64,000 bases of DNA, taken from the NCBI GenBank assembly GCA_905331475.1, contig CAJNYU010003011.1:1-64000 (forward strand). Reading direction: 5' to 3'. The stretch is from Rotaria socialis. Taxonomy: Eukaryota; Rotifera; Eurotatoria; Philodinida; Philodinidae. Position 1 is the stretch's first letter. Each line of letters starts with the position of its first letter. Shown piece by piece: positions 34,062 to 46,191 of this stretch. The notes below the pieces were generated by a model that worked only from the letters and a program-made list of their open reading frames with translations, did no database searches and had not been told where the DNA came from. A program made the translations under genes and the position numbers.

Positions 34062-37000
34062 ATGAGGCTGACTGTAGAAAGCACGGCTTTCTTCTTTCTA
34101 GTAGTGCTTTCGTCGACTAGTGCATTTTATCTACCAGGCTTGGCACCCAACGTATTCTGTCGGAATCCTATACCAGATTCGAAATGCAAAGTTAGTTAAA
34201 TTAAAGACAATAGCTTATCGATTATATTAAACTCAATTTTTTTAGACAAAATTAGACGTATTTGTCAATCGACTTGATTCGGTTGAATCAGTATTGCCCT
34301 ATGAATATTCATAGTGAGTGTGAATAAAATATGTTTCTTGAAAATTATGTGATTGCTTTTGAACAACATTTTAGTTTTGATTTTTGTGGAATAGCAGATG
34401 AACCATCACCAGTTGAAAATCTCGGTCAAGTTTTATTCGGTGAACGAATTCGCCCATCGCCATACAAAGTAAATATTCAATTGAATTGATTTACAATTTG
34501 ATATGAAGTCAAAAGAAAACGTCATTTTCTATTTTAGTTTAATTTTTTGAAAAATGAAGATTGCCATTTTGTATGCCAAAAGAAATATGAAGCAGGTGAT
34601 ATTCAAAAGCAAAAAATGCTTAAACGTTTAATGAAAGGAATGGTTTTAAATTATCAACAACATTGGATTATCGATAATATGCCTGTAGCACTATGTTATA
34701 GAAATACAGAGAATCAAGAGTTTTGTTCACGTGGCTTTCCTGTTGGATGTTATGTTACAAAAAGTGGCCAATCAAAAGAATCGTGTAATATTCGTGATGG
34801 AAAAAATGATACATTTTATGTTTTCAATCATTTGGATTTTGAAATCACTTATCATAGTGGACAGGGTAAGAAATAAATCGATTAAAATAATTTATCGTTG
34901 TTTTTTTTTTCTTTTGCTCATCAGATGAAACATGGGGTAGTGCCTTTGGTGAAGATGGTGGTCGAATTATTGCCGCAAAAGTTCAAGTCAACAGGTTTAA
35001 AATATGTTTAATATTCTTTTTTTTTTAATTTTGTTTTTGTCAGTTTGAATTCAGATAAATGTGATCGTAGTAGCGAACCAGTTATGTTTCAATCAACGTC
35101 AAAAAATGTTGAAATACCATTTACATATAGTGTTAAATTTATTCGAAATAATGAAATACGTTGGGCCAGTCGGTGGGATTATATATTAAAATCATTACCA
35201 CAAACACGTATTCAATGGTTTTCTATTTTAAATTCCTTGGTTATCGTATTATTTCTATCCGGTATGGTTGCTATGATTTTATTACGCACATTACATAAAG
35301 ACATTGCTCGTTATAATCAAATGGTTGATGCAGTAAGTGAAAATGATGTATAGGAAAAAAAACGAATATTTTCTTTATTTGTATAGGATGATGCACAAGA
35401 AGAATTCGGATGGAAATTGTATGTAGTTTTTTTTTCTATAATTTTTTTCGAAACAATTGAGAACTTAAGGTGCTAGAGTAAAACTGTTTAATCCTCATTG
35501 AATATAGCACGCTGAATTATCTATAAAGATTTTGTGTTGGATATATTTAAACGATAGATTTCTAGTAAAATTTTGACGAGATAAATTTAAAAATACCATA
35601 CGCCGATAGAAAATATTCTTTCTCATGATTTTTTATGTATTTGTATAAAAATAGAGTTCATGGTGATGTATTTCGACCACCACAAAAAGGAATGCTCCTT
35701 GCCGTTCTCATTGGCAACGGTGCTCAAATTGCCATCATGTCATTAATTACTCTAGGTAAGGTTATTCAATTAGATTATCAATGTGTTACCTGTTTTTTTT
35801 ATTTAGTTTTTGCCTGCTTCGGCTTTCTTTCACCAGCAAGTCGAGGTGCTCTGATGACTTGTAAGTGGTCTATAATCGACTATTTATTGCACTTATTCTT
35901 TTTAAAACTATTTCTTCTAGGTGCTATTGTCTGTTATGTTCTTTTGGGTACACCCGCTGGTTATACATCAGCTCGTTTATATAAAAGTAAGAAATTATAT
36001 CCCAATAAAATTTATCTAGTTGATTATTTTATAGTGTTCGGTGGCGAAAGATGGAAGAAAAATGTTCTTATGACAGCTGTTGCATGTCCTGGGTACGATT
36101 TAAATAATCAATTGTTATAACAATATCAGTATATGTTGTCATTATTTCTAGCGCAATTTTTGCCATCTTCTTTATTTTAAATCTCGTCCTTTGGGCAAAT
36201 GGTAGTTCAGCAGCCATTCCATTTACAACATTTTTAGCACTGCTTGCTCTCTGGTTTTGTGTTTCAACACCATTGGTATTCATTGGTGCTTATCTTGGTT
36301 TCAAACGACCAGTAAGAACATAGAACAAACGACGACGCTTCTTTTGTTTTCTAAAAAATATCTATTGACTTTTCTTAAATCAAGGTTTCCGATAATCCTG
36401 TTCGCACCAATCAAATACCACGTCAAGTACCTGAACAAACTTTATATACTAAACCAATACCAGGTAAACTGTTTTTCTCAGGCTAAAAATAACGATCCTA
36501 GCCTAATTTAATCTTTCTTTATTTAAGGCATATTAATGGGTGGTATTCTACCATTCGGTTGCATATTCATTCAACTATTTTTTATTTTGAACAGTATTTG
36601 GTAAGTATCTCTTTTTTTGTATCTCAAGGTAATCGATTTTAATAATTCTTTGAAGGGCACATCAATATTATTACTTTTTTGGATTTTTACTTGTCGTTTA
36701 TATTATACTGATAATAACATGTTCAGAAACAACAATTCTTCTTTGTTACTTTCATCTATGTGCTGAAGTAAGAATATAGAAAAATTTTATTCTGATAAAG
36801 AAAATAATTTTTATAAAATTTCTAGGATTATAATTGGTGGTGGCGCTCGTTTTTAACATCGGGTTTTACTGCAGTTTATTTCTTTCTCTACTCAATCTAT
36901 TATTTTGCAACAAAATTAGAAATATCTGATGGAACATCAACATTTCTTTACTTTGGTTATACGTTGATGCTTACATTTATTCTATTTTTATTCACAGGTA

Positions 37001-37124
37001 AGTTAAACGATAAACTCGAGAAAATGACTATATTATTTTTCTTTTACGTTTTTAAGGCACAATCGGATTTCTTGCTTGCTTCTGGTTTGTTCATATAATC
37101 TATTCTGTCATCAAAGTGGATTAA
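34062..37124 (+). CDS. TM9SF: TM9SF nonaspanin (endomembrane protein 70)
   Basis: Seventeen exons fit GT-AG and phase throughout: 34062-34190, 34246-34313, 34375-34468, 34538-34865, 34925-34994, 35044-35332, 35387-35418, 35655-35755, 35807-35860, 35921-35986, 36035-36092, 36152-36311, 36385-36463, 36528-36600, 36656-36767, 36826-36997 and 37057-37124. The sum is 1,953 nt, 650 residues, as expected for the TM9SF2/TM9SF4 clade. Signs: signal peptide then [35 protein letters not shown] after the first [17 protein letters not shown], eight further TM segments and the C-terminal KVD (KxD/E signal for COPI binding). The family acts in Golgi/endosome sorting of membrane proteins. No lesions. This is the best-preserved housekeeping gene here. 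Confidence 0.95.
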
Positions 37125-37909
37125 ATAAATTTTGATAAAATACGAAAAGACAAGATATTGTGATCAACGCTTGCTAAACAAGCTTTTTTTCTTTTTTCGA
37201 ACTGCATCATTCTTCTTATTTATCGTCTCTTTTCTTTCTCAGTTAAATTTGCCATGTCAATAAATGTATTGTCCGTTGGTTTAGCTTCTTTGTCTATTTA
37301 ATTATACTTAACTTTAATTACTTTCTTTTTCGAGATAAATCGAATATGCATATACATATATATATATATATTCGATGAACAAACGAAAAAAAAGTGACAT
37401 ATTATTTTTTTTCTCGGTTTAGTTTGTTTTCCACTTTCATCTCATATTATTATTCGTTTGCGTTCGTTCTCTCAGTTGTTATTACAAATAAAAGGCGAAG
37501 AATAAATTAGAAACTATTGAAGCAAATCTATGCTGAGATTATCTATTAGGATTTACTGAACACTTTTTCTTATGAAAAGAAAAATAATGAAAACATTTGC
37601 AATTAATTACAGCATAGTATGACTTCGAAAAATACTCTGGAGAGAATGTTATTGTTTAGTGCCATCATTGTTTACAAAAAAATATATTTTAGCAATAGCA
37701 TTATCAAAACTCTCGAAATCGATGTCGAAAAGTATAGCTCCAGAAATTGTTGCAATAAAAATGCGTGACTTTCTGTCGACAAACAACAGAACATTTTGTT
37801 TGTCCTTTCATCACTTCCCTTCAAAAAGAAACTTTTATTATCGTATGGCAAAGATTTCGTCACACGTAGAAGAAACAAACGCTACGTCGTCATTTTTTCA
37901 TTCGTGTCG
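37125..37909. other. Intergenic between TM9SF and the ART gene
   Basis: Contains a TA microsatellite at about 37357-37372 and polypyrimidine stretches. ATG 37843 opens a frame (MAKISSHVEETN) that resembles an N-terminus of the next gene but is out of frame with it. Confidence 0.4.
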
Positions 37910-40120
37910 ATGGCAATGCTACAGGCAAATATTCAAAAACACACTGATGAGAAGCATTTCTCTTTCTTGTGGTTGAGCGCCTCAATAGAACTTTCCCAAG
38001 AGCATATCGAAGCCGAGCAGCAACTTCAGCATATTGGCAAGTGCTTTATTACATTTTCTGATCAAACAAAATGTGAGAAATACATTAAATCACGCCGTAA
38101 AAAACATAAACTGATATTAATTGTTTCTGGAAACTTGGGTCAAGAAATTGTTCCTCTGATTCATGCATTAGAACAAGTCATTTCAATTTACATATTTTGT
38201 GCAAATAAGGAACTACATGAAGAATGGGCCAAAAATTTCTCTAAGGTAAGCGCATCAGCCTATGAGTTAGTCACTGCTGTTATCAAAGTTTTAAGTTTTA
38301 CTCACTCGTTTAAATGTATAAATGAAATATTCCCTTAGAATGTGTTTGTGACCTTACTGAGATTCTTGAAATATCATCTTGCAGAAGATTTTATTACATT
38401 ATCTACAGGATACGGTTCATATATTGAGAATGCTACTTTTGTTTAGGTGAAAGGTGTCTTCATTCAACTAGAAGATCTTATCACTGCAATCCAATTAAAT
38501 GCTGAAGAAAGAGTGCATAGATTTAATGAACCGCTCTCGATGTGTGTTAACGAACCGATTTCCACGCGTAGCAACAGTGATTCAACCACCGGAATCGAGG
38601 GTGATTTTCTATTTTTACAACTTATCCTAAGTGTGCTGCTAAAAACTTATCAATCGGTGGCCGCAATCGAAGAGGTCGTTGTTTTCTGCAAAAAAACGTG
38701 GAATGGGGAGAAAAAAATGCTTCAGCTGCTGAAACCGTATAAGAAATCATATTCCTCGGATAAAGCGTTATGGTGGTATACTAGACAGTCGTGTCTCTAT
38801 CCACTATTGAATAGAGCGCTTCGAATGCAAGATATCGATGGTATCTTTGCTTTTCGATTTTTTATCCGTGATATATATAATCAACTGTGTTATCATCGAT
38901 GTGCCACGGCTGTGAGGGTCTACAGAGGACAGCAGATTTCTGAAGTCGAATTAAAAGTATTCGAAAAATGTGTCGGACAATTGGTTTCTTTCAAGCCGTT
39001 TTACTCAACTAGTCGTAATCGAGAAGTTGCTGAGAAGTTCGCACATAGTGGTGGTGGCAACGGTACCTCTCTATGCTCAGTCTTGTTTGAAATCGAAGCT
39101 GATCCTCGTCGCACAACAACGAAACCGTTTGCCGACATTAGTGTATTCAGTGACTTTAAAGACGAAGCTGAAGTACTTTTCATGTGTGGCTCCATTTTTC
39201 GTATACTCAACGTTAGCCGTGGCCAAAACGGACTTCACATCGTTAGATTACAGCTATGCTCTGATGACGATCATGAACTTAAGAAACTCTTCGAATACAT
39301 GAATAAACAAAATGTCAGTTGGGATGGTATACTTGCTTTTGGTAACTTGCTTTTACAAATGGGCAAACTCGATGATGCCGAAAAATATTATCGCATTGGA
39401 CTAACACAGCTTGGTTTTAATCATATCAATATCGTCTACTACTATCATGGGCTTGGTATTGTGCACAAGGAAAAAGGTGATTACGCGGCAAGTTTCGAAT
39501 GCCTCCAAAAGTCACTTGAATTATACAAGAACATGGAAAATCATAGTTCAGTTGCCATCGTCTATAACAATATTGCAACCTTGCATTTCAACAAATCTGA
39601 TTACAAACAGGCTCTTGACTCGTACAACATGGCATTAGAGATTTACAGAACACAAAACAATGTGGATCATCAAGACATTGCTATGTGTTACAATAACGTG
39701 GGGGCTGTCTATTATGAACAGAAAAAATATTTAGAAGCTCTTGAATACTATCAAAAAGCATTGACGATCTTGGAGAAAATACTTCCGGTCGATCATCCTC
39801 AGTTAGGAGGATATTACAATAATATCGGAGATGTTCATCTTAATCTTGGTCACGATGTTTACGCATTTGAATATTATCGTTTAGCGCTTAGTATCAAGGA
39901 GAAAACCTTACCTGCCAAACATCCTAGCACTGCAACAACACATCAGAGCATTGGCCTTGCTCACGAATACAGTGGTGATCTAAAACAGGCACTTAAACAT
40001 TTTGAAATAGCAGCAGCTATTTATAGTGATTGTTTGCCTGAAAAACATGTCAATGTTGTGGAAATCAAAAAGCACATATTGCGTGTTACCACAGCTATTG
40101 GCGAAAAAAAATCTCCTTAG
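37910..40120 (+). CDS. Arginine-type ADP-ribosyltransferase with TPR repeats
   Basis: Exon 1 ends at 38245 (TCTAAG|GTAAGC), intron 38246-38446, exon 2 38447-40120; phase 0. I start at ATG 37910 (MAMLQANIQKH), giving about 669 residues; the true 5' end may lie upstream with a small intron or indel near 37850-37900. The N-terminal region (about 1-130) is the conserved leader of bdelloid proteins of this class (LILIVSGNLGQEIVPLIH). The ART fold follows with the R-S-ExE triad: VRVYRG (Arg about 272), FYSTSR (Ser about 299-301) and DEAEVLF (ExE, Glu about 352 and 354). ExE indicates arginine-specific mono-ADP-ribosylation from NAD. From about residue 400 there are six or more TPRs (AIVYNNIATLHFNKSDYKQA, YYNNIGDVHLNLG). 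The target is unknown; TPRs suggest a partner-binding arm. Confidence 0.85.
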
Positions 40121-40611
40121 TATATGAATTTACTCCGTTGAACATTTGTCACCTTTTAATAAATAAATAAATGTAATTAATGATATAGATACGACTGATC
40201 AACTCAATGAACATATCGAGTCCGGCTTTTTATTCATCGTTGTTCAAGTTAGAAGAATAGTTTGTAGATGACGCTCACTTTTTTTCTTTCAACAAAAATC
40301 AAAGTTTTATGCCATTACTGACACGCAATGTATTTTTATATTCACTTCAAGAGAGTATCATGCTAGCAACAGAACGAAAGAAAGAATTGCATCAAAACAG
40401 TTCTATGAGTTGGCTGCTTAAACAAACATTCACCTGAAAGAAAAAGAATAAATACATGATTTTGCAGGTAGATAGAATTGCATATAAAGAAAACTATTGT
40501 GTGTCATGATAAAATATGAATCATAAAAATGCGTGCACATTTTTCTTATTGCTTTCAGATGAGAAATTGTGTAAATGATGCGTATGATAGTTTGATCAAA
40601 TTCAAAATCCA
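40121..40611. other. Intergenic spacer
   Basis: 3' flank of the ART gene and promoter side of the next gene. A TAATAAATAAATAAATG stretch shortly after the stop may serve polyadenylation. No gene. Confidence 0.4.
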
Positions 40612-42054
40612 ATGACAAAACAAACTACATATAAAAATCCGAGCACTTCCACAGCAGTTCCTGGTAATAGAGTAATCTCTTCAAGCGAAGAAATACGTAG
40701 CCTCGACGAAGTGCAAGTCAGTATTAAAAACAGTCACGGCACTCGCGCAAATAGATCACATCAACCTCCTCTATGCGCAGCAATAATTAATAGACCACAT
40801 GTCGGCATGGGCATGCCTCAAGACAGGCTATTTCAGCCAATGGCACCGACATTGCTACCCCCGCCAAAAGAATGTTGCGCATCTTGTTCTGAAGCTTGCC
40901 GCAGCAGGTGTTGTGATTGTTGCATGCGAAGGCCCTGCATCATAGCCACGAGTGTGATGAGCGGTTTTTTAATTGTCACTATCATCATTATTTCGGTCGT
41001 GCTCACTACGCTGAACGGTTCACGAAGCAGTAGTAGTACTAGTGGTAGTGGTAGTACTGGCAACAGCTCTGGTGGCGGTGGATCAATCGCAGGTAGGTGT
41101 GGATATTTTAGCTATCTAGAGCGTAGCCAGATAAGAGATCTGCTCGTAAAATCAAATGAAACAGGAGTCACTAATAGGTTATTCTCGCACAATACTTCAA
41201 TTAGGCTATTATTGAGATATTATTTATTAAAGAAGTATTGACCAACTATGCACTATGATATCCAACAATTTTTAATAGGAGAAAGTCAGTTCAATGGATT
41301 ATGCATAATATTACAAAAATGATCGAGACTGACCAAATTTTATTTACTGTTGATTTGAAGGCATCGTATTTCATAGTCGACTAAAATAAAAAAATCACGA
41401 ACGCTGTTAATAGATACAATTAATAATTTAAACGTAGAATTGCAAGAATGCGTCCACACTAAAGCGACTTAGTCAATGTTAGCATAGCAATGCATGTCAA
41501 TTACATCTATCATTTGTTACGCATTTTGCACAATAGAGTGAAATGTGTCGTTGTGAAAATTTGCCTTCGGGGCAGTTTTTAGAGGAGATAACGTATTTGC
41601 CGATGAGAGTCCTCGTTCACAAATATGCCATATACTAATTCACCTCTTTTCGATCTCTCTAGGTGTCAACCTATATGCTAAGAATTTCAGCATTTCAACA
41701 ACTTTAACAGAAAATCACGCATACAGTCGATATCAAGGTGTCGGATCCAATTACTACTATGATACTATTCAAGTTGCTCCTACCATAAATGGTACCTACA
41801 CTTTTATGACTGCTAGTACCATTGATACATATGGTTACATGTACGAAAATAGTTTCCTTCCAGCATTTCCAAATGTAAATTTGTTAGCTTCCGACGATTC
41901 AAGTGCTGGAAATGGTCAATTTGCACTTATATTGTTGCTTCAACCTACAGATAGTTACTACTTGGTGATAACAACATATCTCCCCAATGTGACTGGATCA
42001 TATACATTGTTGGCTTCTGGTCCTCAATCTTTCGGCATTGGCTTTATGAATTAA
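40612..42054 (+). CDS. Type II membrane protein with one PPC-like ectodomain
   Basis: Exon 1 40612-41092 and exon 2 41663-42054 join in phase 1 (290 residues). The first 100 residues are polar and Pro-rich, then a Cys-rich stretch (ECCASCSEACRSRCCDCC), a TM helix (SGFLIVTIIIISVVLTTL) and an SG-rich linker. Exon 2 is one beta-domain with the pattern YDTIQVAPTINGTYTF, TIDTYGYMYENSF, LLASDDSSAGNGQF, YYLVITTYLPNVTGSY. This resembles bacterial pre-peptidase C-terminal (PPC) domains. Cysteines at the membrane may be acylated. The ligand is unknown. It is a paralogue of the next gene downstream (43282-45948), same strand. Confidence 0.75.
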
Positions 42055-43281
42055 GCAGTTGAGATCATCAGAATATGAGTTGGGTGTGAATTTTCTTTTC
42101 AACTATACCTGCATCTACATCTACGCTCTAGGTCAACCGTTCTAACTGTACATTGATTGATGAATTAGATTAGTTTTATTGAAAATATGCTTATGCAATA
42201 GACCATACAAGGCCAGTCAATGGTTAATTATCCGGCAGGACGCTGACGTATTAATTCGAAACTTTCAATGCAATTATATATATCATGCTTTCACACACAT
42301 ATGTAGAGTTCTTCGCAGGAGCTTTATAATAATGTAGTTTATCTAAGCATCCAAATCGTATTGCCTTTTTTAGTTTCATCATGTTTTCAAAACTACTTAT
42401 CGGACGTATTCTTTTAAGGATACTTCTTTTAAAGTCTATTTGTTGCTTTCAAAATAATGTGTGATTGCAATTCAACAGACTATTTCTTACTGTGCAAAAT
42501 ATGGTTGTCATGTGTTACAGTAGTGAGGGCTTCACAAATTCAAGTAGAAATACTCTATAAGATTACTACATGCCAAATAAGTAAACCATGAAAATGACCT
42601 TTTTACTTTTTCTTTCAAATCTATTTGATAGTTAATAAAAAAGTCGACTAACAACATTTGTGGATAATTCGAAAAATAGCTCATATTCAATTAGCTCATT
42701 TAGGCACTAAGATTCGATTTGGATAATGTGTTACTTTTTTTCGGCTATTATAATTATGTATTGATGCACTTTTTGGTAGCTACATCCGTTTATATTGTTA
42801 CTAGATAGACACCGTCTTCTTCGTTTTTTACTCAGCGGTGACTTTATCAGTGAAGAGATGCAGTCGCTATTCAGAATAGTTTTCAAGTAAAAAGAATCTC
42901 AAAAGCAGTGAATGATGCTTAAGGCTATTGATGTTTTCAACGACAATGGAATTTTAGTCTGTCAGTGATGCCGTATTTGTGTACATATGCAGTTCAAGAG
43001 CAAAACTCGACGACACGAACGAACGAAAGAGAAAAAACGGAAAATGAAAAATAAAAAGCATTGCATCGAAGCAATGCTACGAGTTTGCTACTTAAATAAA
43101 CATTGGATTGAAAAAATAATGAATGTACGATATTACAGGGAGGCATGATTGTTGAGAAAGAAAATTTTCACACACAGTCATACAAGGTGAATTGCATGTA
43201 AATTTTGTTTTTTGTTTGTTGTCGACTACAGAGCAATAGTAAGAATAGTGCATGTGTTAGTCGAACCGAATTCAGCATCTA
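42055..43281. other. Intergenic; one small perfect hairpin
   Basis: Spacer between two paralogues. AGCATTGC-ATCGAA-GCAATGCT at 43057-43078 is a perfect 8-bp hairpin of unknown meaning. No gene recognised. Confidence 0.4.
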
Positions 43282-45948
43282 ATGGCGCATCAATTTAATA
43301 ATGATAGCAATCCAGGTATGCTATTCATAGTTGCTCGTCAGTAGTTCTTGTTATCTTTTCCTAATAATACTAGGTAATACTGGCTATCAAGATACTTTTC
43401 AGGATCCCCGCCCGCATCCAGAAATGATGGTTCCACAGCCGAGACATGAAATGGTTGTTGTACAACCTATACAAGAAATCAACTTAGCAGTCCATCATCC
43501 ACCTAAACCGGAAGATGCTTTTTCTCAATTCCCAATAAGATATCGACCATATCCTTCGTCTACGTCATGTTCGAAGCATTTTCGTCAATTTTGCCATGAT
43601 ATTTGGTGTAATAAGCGTTGTATCATACTTATGATTGGTATAGCCATTTTCGCAATCACTCTCAGTGTAGCACTCGCCATTCTACTCCCTTCAACCAACA
43701 ATGCTCGTAGTACTCAACATCCGACTGGTATGCGCTTTTCTATTCACTGAAATCTGATATTATTTAGGGCTCATCATTTATATCTTACCGGTGAAAACAC
43801 AAATGTCTGTATTCACTTTCTGTACATCGCTAAGTTAGCTAGTCACGGATGAAAAGTCGTATGAACTAGTAGTTAGGGAACATCGGCGGAATAAATCTAA
43901 TTTAATTCAAAACTAATAGCACAGTTCGAAACACCTTAGCTAACTGAATCAGTCTATGCACATGTTTCAAAGCGTTTTCATTGACAGCTGGTAAAATGAC
44001 GGCTGAGGATTCATGTAGCATCATCAATTAGTGTAACATGATATTATCAGGATGCATGCATCACGCTCGATTCAAGGAAAACATTGTATGAAATAAGAAC
44101 GTCAGATCTCTATGCAATAGCAATTTCTTTTCACTTATCAGTTTGACATATACGTATATTTCAAAATACTTATGATTACCGCAGAACCTATATTTAATAG
44201 TACTAATCAAACTTTTTCCTTTCTTGTAGCAATCACCAACACAGTCTCATCAGAATTGACAGCAAGTAGTCGGGCATACATTCGCTATCAAGGTGGCGGC
44301 TGCAACTTCTACTTTGATGCGTTCCAAGTGACTGTCCCAACGATTGGTACTTACATTTTCAGTAGTAATAGTAATATTGACACATACGGCTATATCTACA
44401 GTGGCAGTTTTTTTCCAACTTCGCCGAGTGAAAATTTGTTGGCTCAAGATGATCAAAGTGCTGGCAACAACCAGTTTCAATTGATAGTGAACCTTCAATC
44501 CAATTTTACCTACTATTTAATTTTTACGACATATATTTCTAACGTAATAGGGCCATATTCAGTGACAGCTTCTGGTCCACAACGAGCGAACCTTATCTTA
44601 ACCAATATGACATCAACAGAAACCGGTAAGTGAACTGATAATTGAAATAACTAGCATAGAAATCTATCTATAGTAGTCAATTCATATGCATTCAGCACTA
44701 TTGTCTTATCAGCTTTAAACAACAGTAATAGCACCCTCACTCGTTGCGGTGGTCATGGGCAAAGCTACTACTATCAGACATTTCGAGTGACTGTTTCATC
44801 AGCTGGCATTTATAAGTTCATCAGTAATAGTAGTATTGATATGTTTGGCTATATATACAAGAATGGTTTCTCACCTATTTCTGTGACAACAAATTTGTTG
44901 GCCTACGACAATGAAAATGCCGGCAGTAGTCGCATTCTTTTGGTACTGCCCCTTCAATCTACTACAACTTATTATTTATTGGTAACAACATATAGCGTCA
45001 ATGTAACTGGACCGTATGCACTGATCGTTTCTGGCCCTCAACGAGCCAGTCTCGTTTTAACTAGCATAACATCACCAATAACCGGTAGGTGCTCTGTTTT
45101 ACGCACGAAAATAGCGTAGAAGATTTTCTCTTTTTATTCTTGACAGCTCTGATAAATGTAGGTCTCGACTAACAAAACACAGCTGATAAATTAGCGTCTT
45201 TATTCAAATGTGACCTATTGTGCGCAATAGTACATTAAACTAATACATTTTGATAAGAAAATTCTGTCCTATATACAAACAATCCGTCGATTGTTTATGT
45301 CAATTTTTGAATTATTTTGGCAAGCATATAATCATCTCTGTGTTAATTTTCAGTTTTTATGATAAAGCTGCTGAAACTAGAAAAATACAGATATCCAATT
45401 CTGGTAGAGCATTAAATCCTAGTGCGTGCCTTCAGTATGTTTCAGGCTTTACGGCTGAGACTTGCATGAGTATCACCTATTAAGACATATTGCAAGAATT
45501 TTAATTAGTTCCATGAGCTCGATATGCCATAACTATTTTGGTTTTATTACTTGTAGGATTCACAATTTATTCCTATTACTCGAGTGCATTGACTACCAAC
45601 AGTTCTACTTTTCAACGTGTTGGCTTTTATTCAAACTACTATTATGAAGCAATCAGAGTGACTGTACCCAATACCGGCGCTTATTACTTTCGAAGCAACA
45701 CTACCGTTGACACGTATGGTTATTTATATTTGAATAATTTTGATCCTTCGTCGATAGGAACAAATCAGATCAAAAGCGACGATGACAGCGGTGGAAACAG
45801 GCAGTTTCAGCTTTCATCATCTCTCAGTTTTGATCAAAGTTATGTCTTGGTTTTTACAACTTACAATCCCAATGTAATAACCGATATTTCAATTATAGCA
45901 TGGGGTCCAAACACGATAATGTTTGCTCGTATTTCTTCTAATAGTTAG
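43282..45948 (+). CDS. Type II membrane protein with three PPC-like ectodomains
   Basis: Five exons: 43282-43315, 43374-43727, 44230-44625, 44713-45084 and 45557-45948; 515 residues. Every intron is phase 1, so each domain exon is a 1-1 symmetric module. Exon 2 holds a Pro/His-rich cytoplasmic part, CHDIWCNKRC and a TM helix (IILMIGIAIFAITLSVALAI). Exons 3, 4 and 5 each encode one PPC-like domain with the shared pattern VTVP..G.Y.F.S, DTYGY.Y...F.P, LLA.DD..AG..QF.L, YYL..TTY..NV.GPY. Exon 5 is most diverged (IKSDDDSGGNRQFQL). Domain gain by exon duplication is the simple reading. A bacterial origin of the domain is possible, but modular expansion occurred in the animal. Confidence 0.8.
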
Positions 45949-46152
45949 GGTAGAACTAATGGTGATTTCACTCTTTTAACTATAGTTTTTTCTGCTTGTA
46001 TGCTATCGAACGGCCTCTTTGTTTAAAACAGACAGTGTCAAACCCTCTAAGAATAGTTCGTTTTAGTTAATGTAAATAAATACCATTTGTTTTGATAAAC
46101 GATAGAAACTATTATTGCAACCACCGCTTCGCTCTGATAGGTGGTATACGTG

Positions 46153-46191
46153 AGGGTGTAGGTGTAATTGTTTTCTTAGCCCACACCCTCT
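46153..46191. repeat. Telomere-like hairpin (copy 4)
   Basis: GAGGGTGTAGG (46153-46163) pairs with CCCACACCCTC (46181-46191) at 10 of 11 positions; loop 17 nt. It lies 205 bp past the stop of the three-domain PPC-like gene and follows a TAAATAAATA stretch. Confidence 0.75.
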
